Origin: Puia dinghuensis
GTDB taxonomy: Bacteria; Bacteroidota; Bacteroidia; Chitinophagales; Chitinophagaceae
NCBI RefSeq assembly: GCF_014642875.1
Contig: NZ_BMJC01000004.1
Location: 296,070-360,069 of the forward strand
DNA: 64,000 nt
Direction: 5' to 3'
Notes under the pieces: generated by a model
What the model saw: the letters and a program-made list of their open reading frames with translations, nothing else
Told to the model about the DNA's origin: nothing
Database searches by the model: none
Part shown: positions 53,192-61,640 of the stretch, piece by piece
Position numbering within the stretch: the first letter of the stretch is position 1
How the letters are laid out: the number at the start of each line of letters is the position of its first letter
Position numbers and translations under genes: made by a program

Positions 53192-53671
53192 ATGATACGA
53201 CGAACGGCATTATCCCTCGAACAGGCATTACAGAAGGCCCGCCATTACTGCGGTTACCAGGAACGCTGCCATTTCGAAGTGCAGGAAAAACTGTATTCCT
53301 ATGGACTGCGGAAGAAAGACGTAGAGCAAGCCCTGGCGACCCTTATAGAAGAGAATTATCTTAATGAAGAACGGTTTGCTATCCAGTATGCCGGGGGTCA
53401 TTTCCGGCTCAAGCGCTGGGGCCGGGTTCGCATCCGCTACGAGCTGAAACAGCGGCAGGTGTCCGAATATTGCATTAAAAAGGCCCTGGCTACTATCGAC
53501 GAGGCAGAATATGAGAATACCCTTAACCGTCTTGCTGAAGAAAAAGTGGCTTCCCTTGCCGGCGAGCCAAACCTCTTTGTCCGGAAACAGAAGCTGAAGG
53601 AATATCTGTTGAGAAAAGGGTATGAACAGGATCGGGTAAATGCTTACTTTGCAGCATGCCCCCCTCATTGA
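53192..53671 (+). CDS. recX: RecA regulator RecX
   Basis: Three-helix repeats: ALQKARHYCGYQERCHFEVQEKLYSYGL, VEQALATLIEENYLNEERFAIQYAGGHFRLKRWGRVRIRYELKQR and a third KLKEYLLRKGYEQDRVNAYF. It modulates RecA filaments. Its end overlaps the next gene by 16 bases. recA is not in the window. Confidence 0.9.
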   Translation: MIRRTALSLEQALQKARHYCGYQERCHFEVQEKLYSYGLRKKDVEQALATLIEENYLNEERFAIQYAGGHFRLKRWGRVRIRYELKQRQVSEYCIKKALATIDEAEYENTLNRLAEEKVASLAGEPNLFVRKQKLKEYLLRKGYEQDRVNAYFAACPPH

Positions 53672-54498
53672 CCATTACGACTATCCAGCCCGACCTCATC
53701 TGGGAAGACAAGGCCGCCAATCTCCGGCGGCTCGAGACACAGATCCTTTCCATCCCGGGGAGTACCGAACTCGTGGTCCTGCCGGAGATGTTCAGCACCG
53801 GCTTCAGCATGAAGCCCGAAGTCCTGGCCGAACCAATGAGCGGTGCGACAGTCAATTGGATGCGGGAGATCGCTGCCCGGCGAAAGATCATCCTCACGGG
53901 GAGCCTCATCATCGAAGAAGAAGGCCGGTATTTCAACCGGCTCATCTGGATGCTGCCCAACGGTCAATATGGGTATTATGATAAGCGCCACCGGTTTGCC
54001 TATGCGGGCGAGAACGGGCACTATACGGCGGGTTGCAAACGGCTCGTCGCCTCGGTGAAAGGTTGGCGGGTGCTGCTGCTTGTCTGTTATGATCTCCGTT
54101 TCCCTGTCTGGAGCCGCCAGACCCCACAGGAGCCCGAGGATTATCTCGAACCTGCTACCGACCCCGCGGCGCCCGGCGAAGCAGCCCTCGAATACGACCT
54201 CATCATCTATGTCGCCAACTGGCCCGAAAGCCGCTCGCTGGCCTGGAAAACACTCTTACAGGCCCGGGCTATCGAGAACCAATCCTTTGTCGTAGGCGTC
54301 AACCGCGTCGGCGATGATGGGAACAGTATTTATCATAGCGGCGACTCCATGGTCGTCGGCCCCCTGGGCGAACTGCTTTATCATGGAGTGGCAAAGGAAG
54401 AGGTCCACACAGTGACGCTGGAAAAAGATGCGCTCGAAGAGGTGCGGAAGCGGTTCCCCTTTTGGCGTGACGCGGACAATTTCTCAATCGAACCATAA
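53656..54498 (+). CDS. Nitrilase-family amidohydrolase (omega-amidase type)
   Basis: The Glu-Lys-Cys triad is seen in VLPEMFSTGF, YDKRHRFAYAGE and LLVCYDLRFPVW. The family of YafV/Nit2-like omega-amidases hydrolyses 2-oxoglutaramate and similar amides. AAWPE-type text (ANWPESRSLAWKTLLQARAIENQSFVVGVNRVGDDG) is characteristic. It overlaps recX by 16 bases and is followed by nagA. Confidence 0.93.
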   Translation: MPPSLTITTIQPDLIWEDKAANLRRLETQILSIPGSTELVVLPEMFSTGFSMKPEVLAEPMSGATVNWMREIAARRKIILTGSLIIEEEGRYFNRLIWMLPNGQYGYYDKRHRFAYAGENGHYTAGCKRLVASVKGWRVLLLVCYDLRFPVWSRQTPQEPEDYLEPATDPAAPGEAALEYDLIIYVANWPESRSLAWKTLLQARAIENQSFVVGVNRVGDDGNSIYHSGDSMVVGPLGELLYHGVAKEEVHTVTLEKDALEEVRKRFPFWRDADNFSIEP

Positions 54499-54504
54499 AA
54501 CAAT

Positions 54505-55620
54505 ATGTCGTCAACCGCATTCATCGCCCGGGAGATCTTTACCGGGAGCGAGATCCAGACGGGCAAGGCCGTCCTTGTAAAAGAAGGGAGAGTGGCAGGG
54601 ATCACCGCGGCTTCGACCATACCCGCGGGCTACCGGCGGCAGGAGCTTCCGGGTTATCTGCTTGCCCCCGCCTTCCTCGACCTCCAGATCTATGGCGGCA
54701 ACGGCAAGCTCTTCTCGGCGGAGATGACGCCGGAGGCCCTTGAAGCCACCTATGAATACTGCCTGCAGGGCGGCTGTACCCAGTTTCAAATCACGCTGGC
54801 CACAAACTCCATCGAAAAATTCATCCGGGGCCTGGAAGTCGCCCGGGAATACCGCAACGGCGGGGGAAAGGGGCTGCTTGGCGTTCATCTCGAAGGTCCG
54901 TATATCAACCCGGCCAAAAAGGGCGCCCATCTCGAGAAATTTATAAAGAAGCCCAGCGCGGAAGAAATAAACCTCCTTTTGCAGAAGGGAAAAGAGCTGT
55001 TCAGAATGATGACCTTGGCGCCCGAACGGTGTGAACGAGCCTGTATAGAGCTGCTGCTCCGCAACGGCATCATCGTCTCTGCCGGTCACAGCAACGCCAC
55101 CTATGAAGAGGCCATCGATGGTTTTTACCAGGGGATTCCCGCCGCCACCCATCTTTTCAACGCGATGTCGCCCCTGCAGGGCCGTCAGCCGGGAATGGTG
55201 GGCGCCATCTATGACAACAATGACGTCCGGTGCAGCGTCGTCTGCGACGGCATTCATGTCGACTTTGCTTCCGTCCGCATCAGCAAGAAGATATTACAAG
55301 ATAGATTGTTCTTTATAACGGATGCCGTAGCCGAAGTTGCCTATGGTGAATATATACATGTCTTCAAGGGCGACCGCTATACGCTGCCGGACGGGACCCT
55401 CTCCGGGTCGGCCCTGACAATGTTACAAGCCGTTCGCAATGGAGTAGAGAAGGCCGGCATCCCGCTGCCCGAAGCGCTGCGGATGGCTTCGCTGTATCCC
55501 GCTACCGTCATGGGCTTGCAGGACCAGTGGGGCTCCATCCAACCCGGGTCGCGCGCCGATTTCGTCCTGCTCGACGAAGAGCTCAACCTGCTGCAGGTGA
55601 TCGTGGAAGGGGAGGGGTAG
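54505..55620 (+). CDS. nagA: N-acetylglucosamine-6-phosphate deacetylase
   Basis: The amidohydrolase metal motifs and substrate residues of NagA appear in order: HLEGPYINPAKKGAH, SAGHSNATYEEA, ATHLFNAMSPLQGRQPG, DGIHVDFASV and ITDAVAE near 268. It releases acetate from GlcNAc-6-P, the step after uptake or kinase action, and completes amino-sugar use with the GH20 enzyme. nagB is not in the window. Confidence 0.95.
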   Translation: MSSTAFIAREIFTGSEIQTGKAVLVKEGRVAGITAASTIPAGYRRQELPGYLLAPAFLDLQIYGGNGKLFSAEMTPEALEATYEYCLQGGCTQFQITLATNSIEKFIRGLEVAREYRNGGGKGLLGVHLEGPYINPAKKGAHLEKFIKKPSAEEINLLLQKGKELFRMMTLAPERCERACIELLLRNGIIVSAGHSNATYEEAIDGFYQGIPAATHLFNAMSPLQGRQPGMVGAIYDNNDVRCSVVCDGIHVDFASVRISKKILQDRLFFITDAVAEVAYGEYIHVFKGDRYTLPDGTLSGSALTMLQAVRNGVEKAGIPLPEALRMASLYPATVMGLQDQWGSIQPGSRADFVLLDEELNLLQVIVEGEG

Positions 55621-55810
55621 GGCAGGCCTCCTGGCATCAAGCCGGAAGACTGATGCCCAGCCGCCATCCGGTGCGGTCCTCTACCGATTGGAGATCCACC
55701 GGTCTTCGGGGCAGACGCTTTATTCCTCCATCGTCAAACTGACCCGTGGGGACGACAATCGTATGAGGCTTATCGCGCAGGATAGGTCGGGTCAGGAGCT
55801 TTTTGATTCC

Positions 55811-57364
55811 TTAGTTTTTATCGGCGTTCTGGCGGATCAGCTCCTTTACCCGGGCGGTCTTGAAGTCGAATCCTTTGCCGATGGCGTCGATGGTGGGCAG
55901 CGCCTCGACATCGGGGAGGATACCCCGGCCATTCTTTTCCCGTTGCCGGTCTACGACAAGCCGGAATCGTGGCAGGCGGAACCGAACCTTGGTAATCGGA
56001 AGGGTCGCATCGGGGATCATCCAGGCCGTATTGCCATAGAAACCACCGCCTGTCTCTTCGCCTACCAGGGTGACGTTGGATTGTCCTTTTAGTGCACCGG
56101 CAAATAAGCAGGTAGCGGAGAAAGAATTACCGCCGGTGAGGATATAGACATGACCGTCGAAATGGAGTTGGTGTAAAGGAGAATAATAATGCCGTTCGAA
56201 ATAGCCGAAATGGTATTTGCCGTCGCTTCGTTTGCGGCTGGCCAGCAGCGTAAGCACATCGTAGAGGAATCCATTGTTGATATAGCGGTCGTACCGGCTG
56301 TGGCGGCGGATGGTATAGAGCGAATCCGCCACCTTGAATCTCTTGTCGATGAGATAACGGGTGAGCAGGGTCGAAAGGGAAGCATCGCCGCCGCCATTGC
56401 TACGAACATCCACCACGAGGTTTTTGATCTGCCGCTGCTTTATTTCGGTAAAAGCGTGATGGAAGAACCTGCGCAGGTGATAGCCATGTTCAAAAGTGTT
56501 GAGAGTGATGAAAGCCGTATGGCCGGCGGTGTCCAATTGCAGACTGCGGATAAACACCAGCTCCCGTTGTTTCCGCCTCCGCCGGTCCGCCGGTCGAATC
56601 CGTTGTGCCGGTCCGGGTGGCCGTTGTCCCGTCCCCGGCTGCAGCGTATGACCCAGGCTTTTTCGCAAGGTGTCTGCGCGCGGATCGTACAGCGGGATCC
56701 GGGTAAGCTTTGTCAACCCGCTGGTATCCCTGTACCCGATGTCGAAGGAATCGGAGTAGCCAAAGATATCGTGGTACCACGAGCTGAAATGCAGTCCCGT
56801 GCTCAGGTATTGGTATTTCCCTGTCTGGTTGAGGCCATCTGTGACGATATAGTCGAAGAGCGTATCCGTCAGCTGCTGTGTCGTCCTGCCGTTGATGCTA
56901 AGGATCAGCGTACCTCTTTTCAGCACTGAATCCCGGCGGTTGAGATTGGCTGATACGACCATTGTATCGGGCCAGAATTTCAGGATCAGTGGGAATTGGG
57001 GCAGTTTGGCCGTATCCAGATAATGCGCGTAGGCCTTCGAAGCGCGGATGGAGGTATGGCCACAGTCCACCTTCGCGATTACATAGCTCAGGATGGTCCT
57101 GAACTGCGGCTCCGTCATGGAATCCCTGATGGCGGCATAGCCTTCGTCGAAATAAGCGGACATGCTGTCACGGGGGGTATACCAATACAGGCTGGGGTGC
57201 CAGGATTCCAGGAGATGCCTGAAGACCATGTAGTCTTTTCTCAGATCTTCAGGGGCATATTTCCGATCGGGTCGGAAGCTTTTTCTAACAACGCCGCACG
57301 AAAAGAGAAAAAGCGTGGATAACAAAAGTAAGCATGAAAAAAGTCGATTCATGGGCAAGCTCAT
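55811..57364 (-). CDS. S41-family peptidase, lipoprotein
   Basis: A lipoprotein signal (MNRLFSCLLLLSTLFLFSC from Met5) precedes a tricorn/C-terminal-processing-like fold. KVDCGHTSIR and a PDZ-like middle (RGTLILSINGRTTQQL) come first, then the catalytic region: KNLVVDVRSNGGGDASLS, YILTGGNSFSATCLFAGALKGQ with Ser in SFSA and VGEETGGGFYGNTA. The middle has a basic, Pro-rich linker. Probably a periplasmic or outer-membrane-anchored protease of unknown target. Confidence 0.88.
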   Translation of the reverse strand: MSLPMNRLFSCLLLLSTLFLFSCGVVRKSFRPDRKYAPEDLRKDYMVFRHLLESWHPSLYWYTPRDSMSAYFDEGYAAIRDSMTEPQFRTILSYVIAKVDCGHTSIRASKAYAHYLDTAKLPQFPLILKFWPDTMVVSANLNRRDSVLKRGTLILSINGRTTQQLTDTLFDYIVTDGLNQTGKYQYLSTGLHFSSWYHDIFGYSDSFDIGYRDTSGLTKLTRIPLYDPRADTLRKSLGHTLQPGTGQRPPGPAQRIRPADRRRRKQRELVFIRSLQLDTAGHTAFITLNTFEHGYHLRRFFHHAFTEIKQRQIKNLVVDVRSNGGGDASLSTLLTRYLIDKRFKVADSLYTIRRHSRYDRYINNGFLYDVLTLLASRKRSDGKYHFGYFERHYYSPLHQLHFDGHVYILTGGNSFSATCLFAGALKGQSNVTLVGEETGGGFYGNTAWMIPDATLPITKVRFRLPRFRLVVDRQREKNGRGILPDVEALPTIDAIGKGFDFKTARVKELIRQNADKN

Positions 57365-58398
57365 TTAGAGGCAAAGGCATTCCATCCCTGCGCGGTGATA
57401 TCGAATGAATTGCCTCCCTTTGTAATGATCTTGGTTCCTTTTTCCGGTTCTGTCATATAGCCGATGACACTGATCTGTTCGTTCAGCACCAATTTATCAT
57501 AATCCTGTTGGGCGATGGTGAAAAGCAATTCGTAGTCTTCGCCTCCGCTAAGCGCGCAGGCTGTCGGGTCCATTTCAAATTTGAAGGCGGCATTGCGGGT
57601 CTCTTCGGCGATTGGGATCTTGTCTTCGTACAGCACGACACCAAGTCCGCTCTGGCGGCAGATGTGCAGGATCTCCGAACTCAGCCCGTCGCTGATGTCC
57701 ATCATCGATGTCGGGAGGATACCCGATTGCTGGAAGAATTCGACGATGTCCTTCCGCGCCTCGGGCTTTAGCAGCCGGCCGATGACATATTTCTCACCTT
57801 CCAGGTCGGCCTTTACCTGGGGGTTTTCGAGAAAAATCTTTTTTTCCCGTTCGAGGAAGATAAGGCCCAGGTAGGCGGCCCCCAAGTCACCCGAACAGCA
57901 GAGCAGATCGCCCTTCTGTGCGGTGCTGCGCTTTACAAAACGGTCGGGAGCGACTTCCCCTATAGCCGTGACGGAGATGATAAAACCCTTTTTGGAAGAG
58001 GCGGTGTCGCCACCGATGAGGTCGACTCCATAGGCATCACAGGCGGCATAGACCCCTTCGTAGAATTCGTCGAGGGCTTCGACGCTGAATCGGTTGCTGA
58101 TACCGATGCTCAGGGTTATCTGCGTGGGCGTGGCGTTCATGGCATAGACATCGCTGAGGTTGACGACAACCGATTTATAACCTAAATGCTGCAGCGGCGT
58201 ATACATCAGGTCGAAGTGGACGTCTTCGATCAGCAGATCGGTAGTCACCACCGTCTGCCTGCCAAAATGATCGATAACGGCGGCATCGTCCCCCACGCCC
58301 ACCAGCGAAGAAGCATTCTTCAGCTCGATGTTTGCAGTAAGATGTTCGATCAATCCAAACTCTCCTACTGAAGAGATCTCGGTCCTGTTTTCACTCAT
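57361..58398 (-). CDS. thiL: Thiamine-monophosphate kinase
   Basis: Full-length ThiL: SSVGEFGLIEHLTANIE, VGDDAAVIDHFGRQTVVTTDLLIEDVHFDLMY, LGYKSVVVNLSDVYAMNATP, GGDTASSKKGFIISVTAIG, and C-terminal SGGEDYELLFT. It phosphorylates ThMP to ThDP. Its ATG overlaps the end of the inositol monophosphatase gene by four bases. Confidence 0.95.
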   Translation of the reverse strand: MSENRTEISSVGEFGLIEHLTANIELKNASSLVGVGDDAAVIDHFGRQTVVTTDLLIEDVHFDLMYTPLQHLGYKSVVVNLSDVYAMNATPTQITLSIGISNRFSVEALDEFYEGVYAACDAYGVDLIGGDTASSKKGFIISVTAIGEVAPDRFVKRSTAQKGDLLCCSGDLGAAYLGLIFLEREKKIFLENPQVKADLEGEKYVIGRLLKPEARKDIVEFFQQSGILPTSMMDISDGLSSEILHICRQSGLGVVLYEDKIPIAEETRNAAFKFEMDPTACALSGGEDYELLFTIAQQDYDKLVLNEQISVIGYMTEPEKGTKIITKGGNSFDITAQGWNAFASK

Positions 58399-59183
58399 TT
58401 TACAAAATGTTTATGCCGGCCATTCACTACTTCCACCAGTTCGTCATGGATCTTGCCGTTGGTGGCGATGATATGGGGCTGATAAGGGGAATAGCGGTCG
58501 CCGGCGAAATCCGAAACGCGTCCCCCCGCTTCTTCTACGATGAGGAAACCTGCTGCGCTGTCCCAGGCCTGTAGCTTGTGTTCATAGAATCCATCAAAGC
58601 GGCCAGCGGCGACCCAGCAGAGATCCATCGCTGCCGAACCCAGCCGGCGGACGGGTACACCCCCGCGGATGAGCCGGGAGAATACATCCAGCGGAGAGTT
58701 TGGCAGATCCAGGTAAGTATAGGGGAAACCGGTTACGAGGCAGGACTTTGCGACGGAAGTCTCCTCGCTGACGGTTATCTTTTTATCGTTTAGCGTTGCG
58801 CCATAGCCTCGTTGCGCAAAAAAGAATTCCTTGATAAAGGGGTTGTAGACGGCGCCCAGGATCATCTCCCCATTCTGCTCTATGGCGACGGACACACAGC
58901 AAAGTGGCAGCCCGTGTGCAAAGTTCACCGTTCCGTCGATGGGATCGATTATCCATTTAAAGTCGGAGTCCATGACGATCGCTCCGGCCTCTTCGCTGAG
59001 GATGTAGTGATCGGGATAGTCGGTCTTTATCACCTCGAAGATCGCTTTTTCCGATGCATGATCTGCTTCCGTGACGAGGTTATTAATGCCTTCCTTGTTG
59101 GAGATGGTGAATTCTCCTTGAAAATACCGCTGCATGACGGCCGCTCCTGCTTCGACCGCCTTGATGAGTGTTGATTTTAGCAT
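58395..59183 (-). CDS. Inositol monophosphatase family protein (SuhB-like)
   Basis: From ATG 59183 (MLKSTLIKAVEAGAAVMQRYF) the metal/substrate motifs are LVTEADHASEKAI, ILSEEAG, WIIDPIDGTVNFAHGLPLCCVSVAI and VRRLGSAAMDLCWVAAGRFDGFYEHKLQAWDSAAGFLIVEEAGG. It dephosphorylates inositol monophosphate or related sugar phosphates, and SuhB also aids transcription. It is coupled with thiL by a four-base overlap. Confidence 0.93.
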   Translation of the reverse strand: MLKSTLIKAVEAGAAVMQRYFQGEFTISNKEGINNLVTEADHASEKAIFEVIKTDYPDHYILSEEAGAIVMDSDFKWIIDPIDGTVNFAHGLPLCCVSVAIEQNGEMILGAVYNPFIKEFFFAQRGYGATLNDKKITVSEETSVAKSCLVTGFPYTYLDLPNSPLDVFSRLIRGGVPVRRLGSAAMDLCWVAAGRFDGFYEHKLQAWDSAAGFLIVEEAGGRVSDFAGDRYSPYQPHIIATNGKIHDELVEVVNGRHKHFVK

Positions 59184-59234
59184 GGCGCAAAGATAGGAGA
59201 GGCTACCCACAATCCCTATGGCACTATGCAGCCA

Positions 59235-59537
59235 CTATTGGAGAACGGCAGAATCCGTCGTTTCCAGCTGCCGCAGCGCCGTAAGATACTGATTCATTAC
59301 ACTGTTGTTGAGCGTGTAGCTGTAGTTTCTTCCTTCTTTTTCTCCGTCGATCAACCCGGCTTCGACCAGGATCTTTACATGGTGGGAGATAGAGGGCTGG
59401 GCGAGACCGATCACATCGTGTAAGCCCGAACATTCGCCACATCCACCCTTACCGGCGATGTAGTGAAGGATTTTGAGTCGGTTAGAGTCTCCCAGGGCCT
59501 TTGAAATCTTCTCGATTTGCTTTAGAGTTAATGTCAT
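59235..59537 (-). CDS. ArsR-family transcriptional regulator
   Basis: From ATG 59537 the protein is 100 residues. The wHTH shows ISKALGDSNRLKILHYIAGKGGCGECSGLHDVIGLAQPSISHHVKILVEAGLIDGEKEGRNYSYTLN. Two Cys (GCGEC) sit before the recognition helix, as in metal-sensing ArsR/SmtB proteins, but the classic CxC of alpha-3 is not exact, so metal binding is uncertain. The start region ends 13 bases from the structured element copy B, which may lie in or act on its promoter. The target gene is not obvious. Confidence 0.88.
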   Translation of the reverse strand: MTLTLKQIEKISKALGDSNRLKILHYIAGKGGCGECSGLHDVIGLAQPSISHHVKILVEAGLIDGEKEGRNYSYTLNNSVMNQYLTALRQLETTDSAVLQ

Positions 59538-59550
59538 CACGTTGGTGTTT

Positions 59551-59634
59551 GCGCGGATAGCGCTTCTGGCCAAATTAGCCCTATCCGCGCAAACGGCTAA
59601 TGTCTGACCTTCGGTCGAACCGCATCCTGCGGTT
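59551..59634 (+). repeat. Structured intergenic element, copy B (pseudoknot plus two hairpins)
   Basis: Stem 1 pairs GCGCGGATAG (59551-59560) with CTATCCGCGC (59581-59590). Stem 2 pairs TTAGCC (59575-59580) with GGCTAA (59595-59600), interleaved with stem 1. Stem 3 is GACC-TTC-GGTC (59606-59616). One base later stem 4 is AACCGCA-TCC-TGCGGTT (59618-59634). It lies between the divergent ArsR and glycosyltransferase genes. Compared with copy A the stems differ in sequence but still pair, whereas loops and linkers are kept. Confidence 0.75.
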
Positions 59635-59700
59635 CCATTGACAAATGCAAATGTATCTATTTTTGAGAATATATCCATAAAAATGCTTACTTCGTGCGGC

Positions 59701-60858
59701 ATGACCCTCTCCGTCATCATCGTCAATTTCCGGGTGAAATACTTCCTGGAGCTCTGCCTGCATTCCGTGGAAAAAGCGGTGCGGAGCCTGGAGGCAGAGA
59801 TCATCGTCGTTGATAATCATTCCGGGGACGATAGCCTGGACTATCTCCGGCCCCGCTTTCCTGCCGTAAGGTTCATCGCCAACAAAGAGAATCTCGGGTT
59901 TGGCCGGGCCTGCAACCAGGCGTTGGCGCAGGCTAACGGGGAATACATCCTTTTTCTCAATCCCGATACCATCCTGCCGGAAGACTTCGCCCTCCACTGC
60001 CTTTCTTTCCTGGTTGCGATACCCCGCATCGGCGGGCTGGGTGTGCGGATGGTTGACGGGAGCGGGCATTTCCTGAAAGAATCCCGGCGCGGCTTCCCAA
60101 CTCCCTGGGTCGGTTTTTGCCGGTTGACCGGTCTTTCGGCCCTTTTTCCCCGCAGCCGCTTTTTTTCCACGTACTACCTTGGGCATCTTCCCGCGAATGC
60201 TCCCCATCCGGCGCCAGTGCTTTCGGGCGCCTGCCTATGGGTGAGCCGGGCTATTCTCGACAAGGTCGGGGGGTTCGATGAGCAGTTCTTTCTCTATGCC
60301 GAGGACATCGACCTTAGCTACCGGATAGAAAACGCCGGGTACAGAAACTTCTATTATCCCGGGACGACGATCGTGCATTTTAAAGGTGAAAGTACCCTAA
60401 AAGACATCCGCTATGTCCGGCAGTTCTACCGGGCGATGCGCCAGTTCAGGCGGAAGCATTTCAACAAGGGACTGCCGGCTTTCCTTGATCTTGGCGTACA
60501 GGCGGCCATCCAGGTGCGGGCAGGTGTTGCGGCAGTGATGGGGGGGTTCGGAGGCGGTGCCAAGGCTCCCGGGAATGGTGAGAGGGTGCGTACCTTTCTG
60601 CGGGGCGATGCGACGGAAATTGCGCGGCTAAAACCCTTGTTGGCGGCGTCCGGGGAAAGCGTCATCGTTGACCACCAGCAGGAGGCTTCTGAACTGCTTT
60701 TCTGCGAGGGAGAGAGCTTTTCTTTTAAGGAGAGTATCCAGCAGCTGCAAAGGGTAGGGAAGGCGGGGCGCTGGCGGGTGAAATTTCATGCAAGCGGCAG
60801 TGGTTCGGCCGTCGGCAGCCCCGATCGCAATGGACGGGGAGAGGCAATAGACCTATGA
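59701..60858 (+). CDS. Family 2 glycosyltransferase
   Basis: I start at ATG 59701 (MTLSVIIVNFRVKYFLELCLHSVEKA). GT-A fold landmarks: EIIVVDNHSGDDSLDYLRP, NLGFGRACNQAL, YILFLNPDTILPEDFAL with the DxD-like NPDT, and the acceptor-side GGFDEQFFLYAEDIDLSYRIENAGY. It resembles rhamnosyl/dTDP-sugar transferases of cell-surface glycans. The last 100 residues (GGFGGGAKAPGNGERVRTF) look like an extra domain of unknown role. Confidence 0.92.
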   Translation: MTLSVIIVNFRVKYFLELCLHSVEKAVRSLEAEIIVVDNHSGDDSLDYLRPRFPAVRFIANKENLGFGRACNQALAQANGEYILFLNPDTILPEDFALHCLSFLVAIPRIGGLGVRMVDGSGHFLKESRRGFPTPWVGFCRLTGLSALFPRSRFFSTYYLGHLPANAPHPAPVLSGACLWVSRAILDKVGGFDEQFFLYAEDIDLSYRIENAGYRNFYYPGTTIVHFKGESTLKDIRYVRQFYRAMRQFRRKHFNKGLPAFLDLGVQAAIQVRAGVAAVMGGFGGGAKAPGNGERVRTFLRGDATEIARLKPLLAASGESVIVDHQQEASELLFCEGESFSFKESIQQLQRVGKAGRWRVKFHASGSGSAVGSPDRNGRGEAIDL

Positions 60859-60862
60859 GCCA

Positions 60863-61570
60863 TTACAACGGCAATTCCCGGTCTTCCAGCAGCGACCGCA
60901 TTTTGCGGCGCGTGAACAGCCATCCACTGAGCATGGCCGCCGTCCAGAGGAGAACCCACGTGAAGGCCTGGCCTTCGTCTATCTCATATTTGGTGAGCAT
61001 CCTGTTGAGCAGATCCGCCACCAGGAAATGGTCGATCCACATCGGCAGCACCAGGAAGATGGGGAAAAAGATAAATTTCCCCTGCCAGCCGGGCAACAGG
61101 GTATAAACCCGCACCAGTGGCGGAACACAGATGATGATGAGGATCAGCAGGCCAAAGCCGCTCACGAGATGGCGGCCCGTCGCATCAAGGTGAAGAAAGA
61201 ATAGTTTTAACCCGTTGACCGAATCACCCCCGCCGGTAGCGGCCCCCATCAACAACGCCAGGGGCATGGCGGCCAGGACAAGGCTGCAGCCAATGGACTG
61301 ATCGGTTAGACTTTCCCGGTTGCCCATTTTTATCCAGCCAACCAGGATGACCAGGATATTCACCGCGGGCCCAGCCAGCATAGCCAGGGCACGTTGACCG
61401 TTAGACACCGGCTGATCGGTATCGAATTGCCAGATGTCGAACCTTCGGGAGCCCCAACTTCCGCTCAACAGCCTTACCACCAGGGTATGCGCCCAGTCAT
61501 GTATCTCGTGTATGAAGAAGGTAAGACAGAGAAAAGAGAGGACGTAAAGGGGGGTCAGTTTCAGCTTCAT
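60863..61570 (-). CDS. M50-like integral membrane protein
   Basis: Several membrane spans and the second M50 motif (GQRALAMLAGPAVNILVILVGWIKMGN) are seen, and FFIHEIHDWAHT near the N-terminus resembles the metalloprotease HExxH helix. However the spacing reads HEIHD, so the second ligand is not in the classic place (His two residues earlier, then HT). It may be an inactive or variant site-2-like protease. The start used is ATG 61570 (MKLKLTPLYV); a longer frame reaches 61630. Confidence 0.6.
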   Translation of the reverse strand: MKLKLTPLYVLSFLCLTFFIHEIHDWAHTLVVRLLSGSWGSRRFDIWQFDTDQPVSNGQRALAMLAGPAVNILVILVGWIKMGNRESLTDQSIGCSLVLAAMPLALLMGAATGGGDSVNGLKLFFLHLDATGRHLVSGFGLLILIIICVPPLVRVYTLLPGWQGKFIFFPIFLVLPMWIDHFLVADLLNRMLTKYEIDEGQAFTWVLLWTAAMLSGWLFTRRKMRSLLEDRELPL

Positions 61571-61640
61571 AAATAAATGTAAAGAAAATTTCATCCAAAA
61601 CGTTAATTTTGACCGCATACCAAAAGACAAGGGTTACTTA

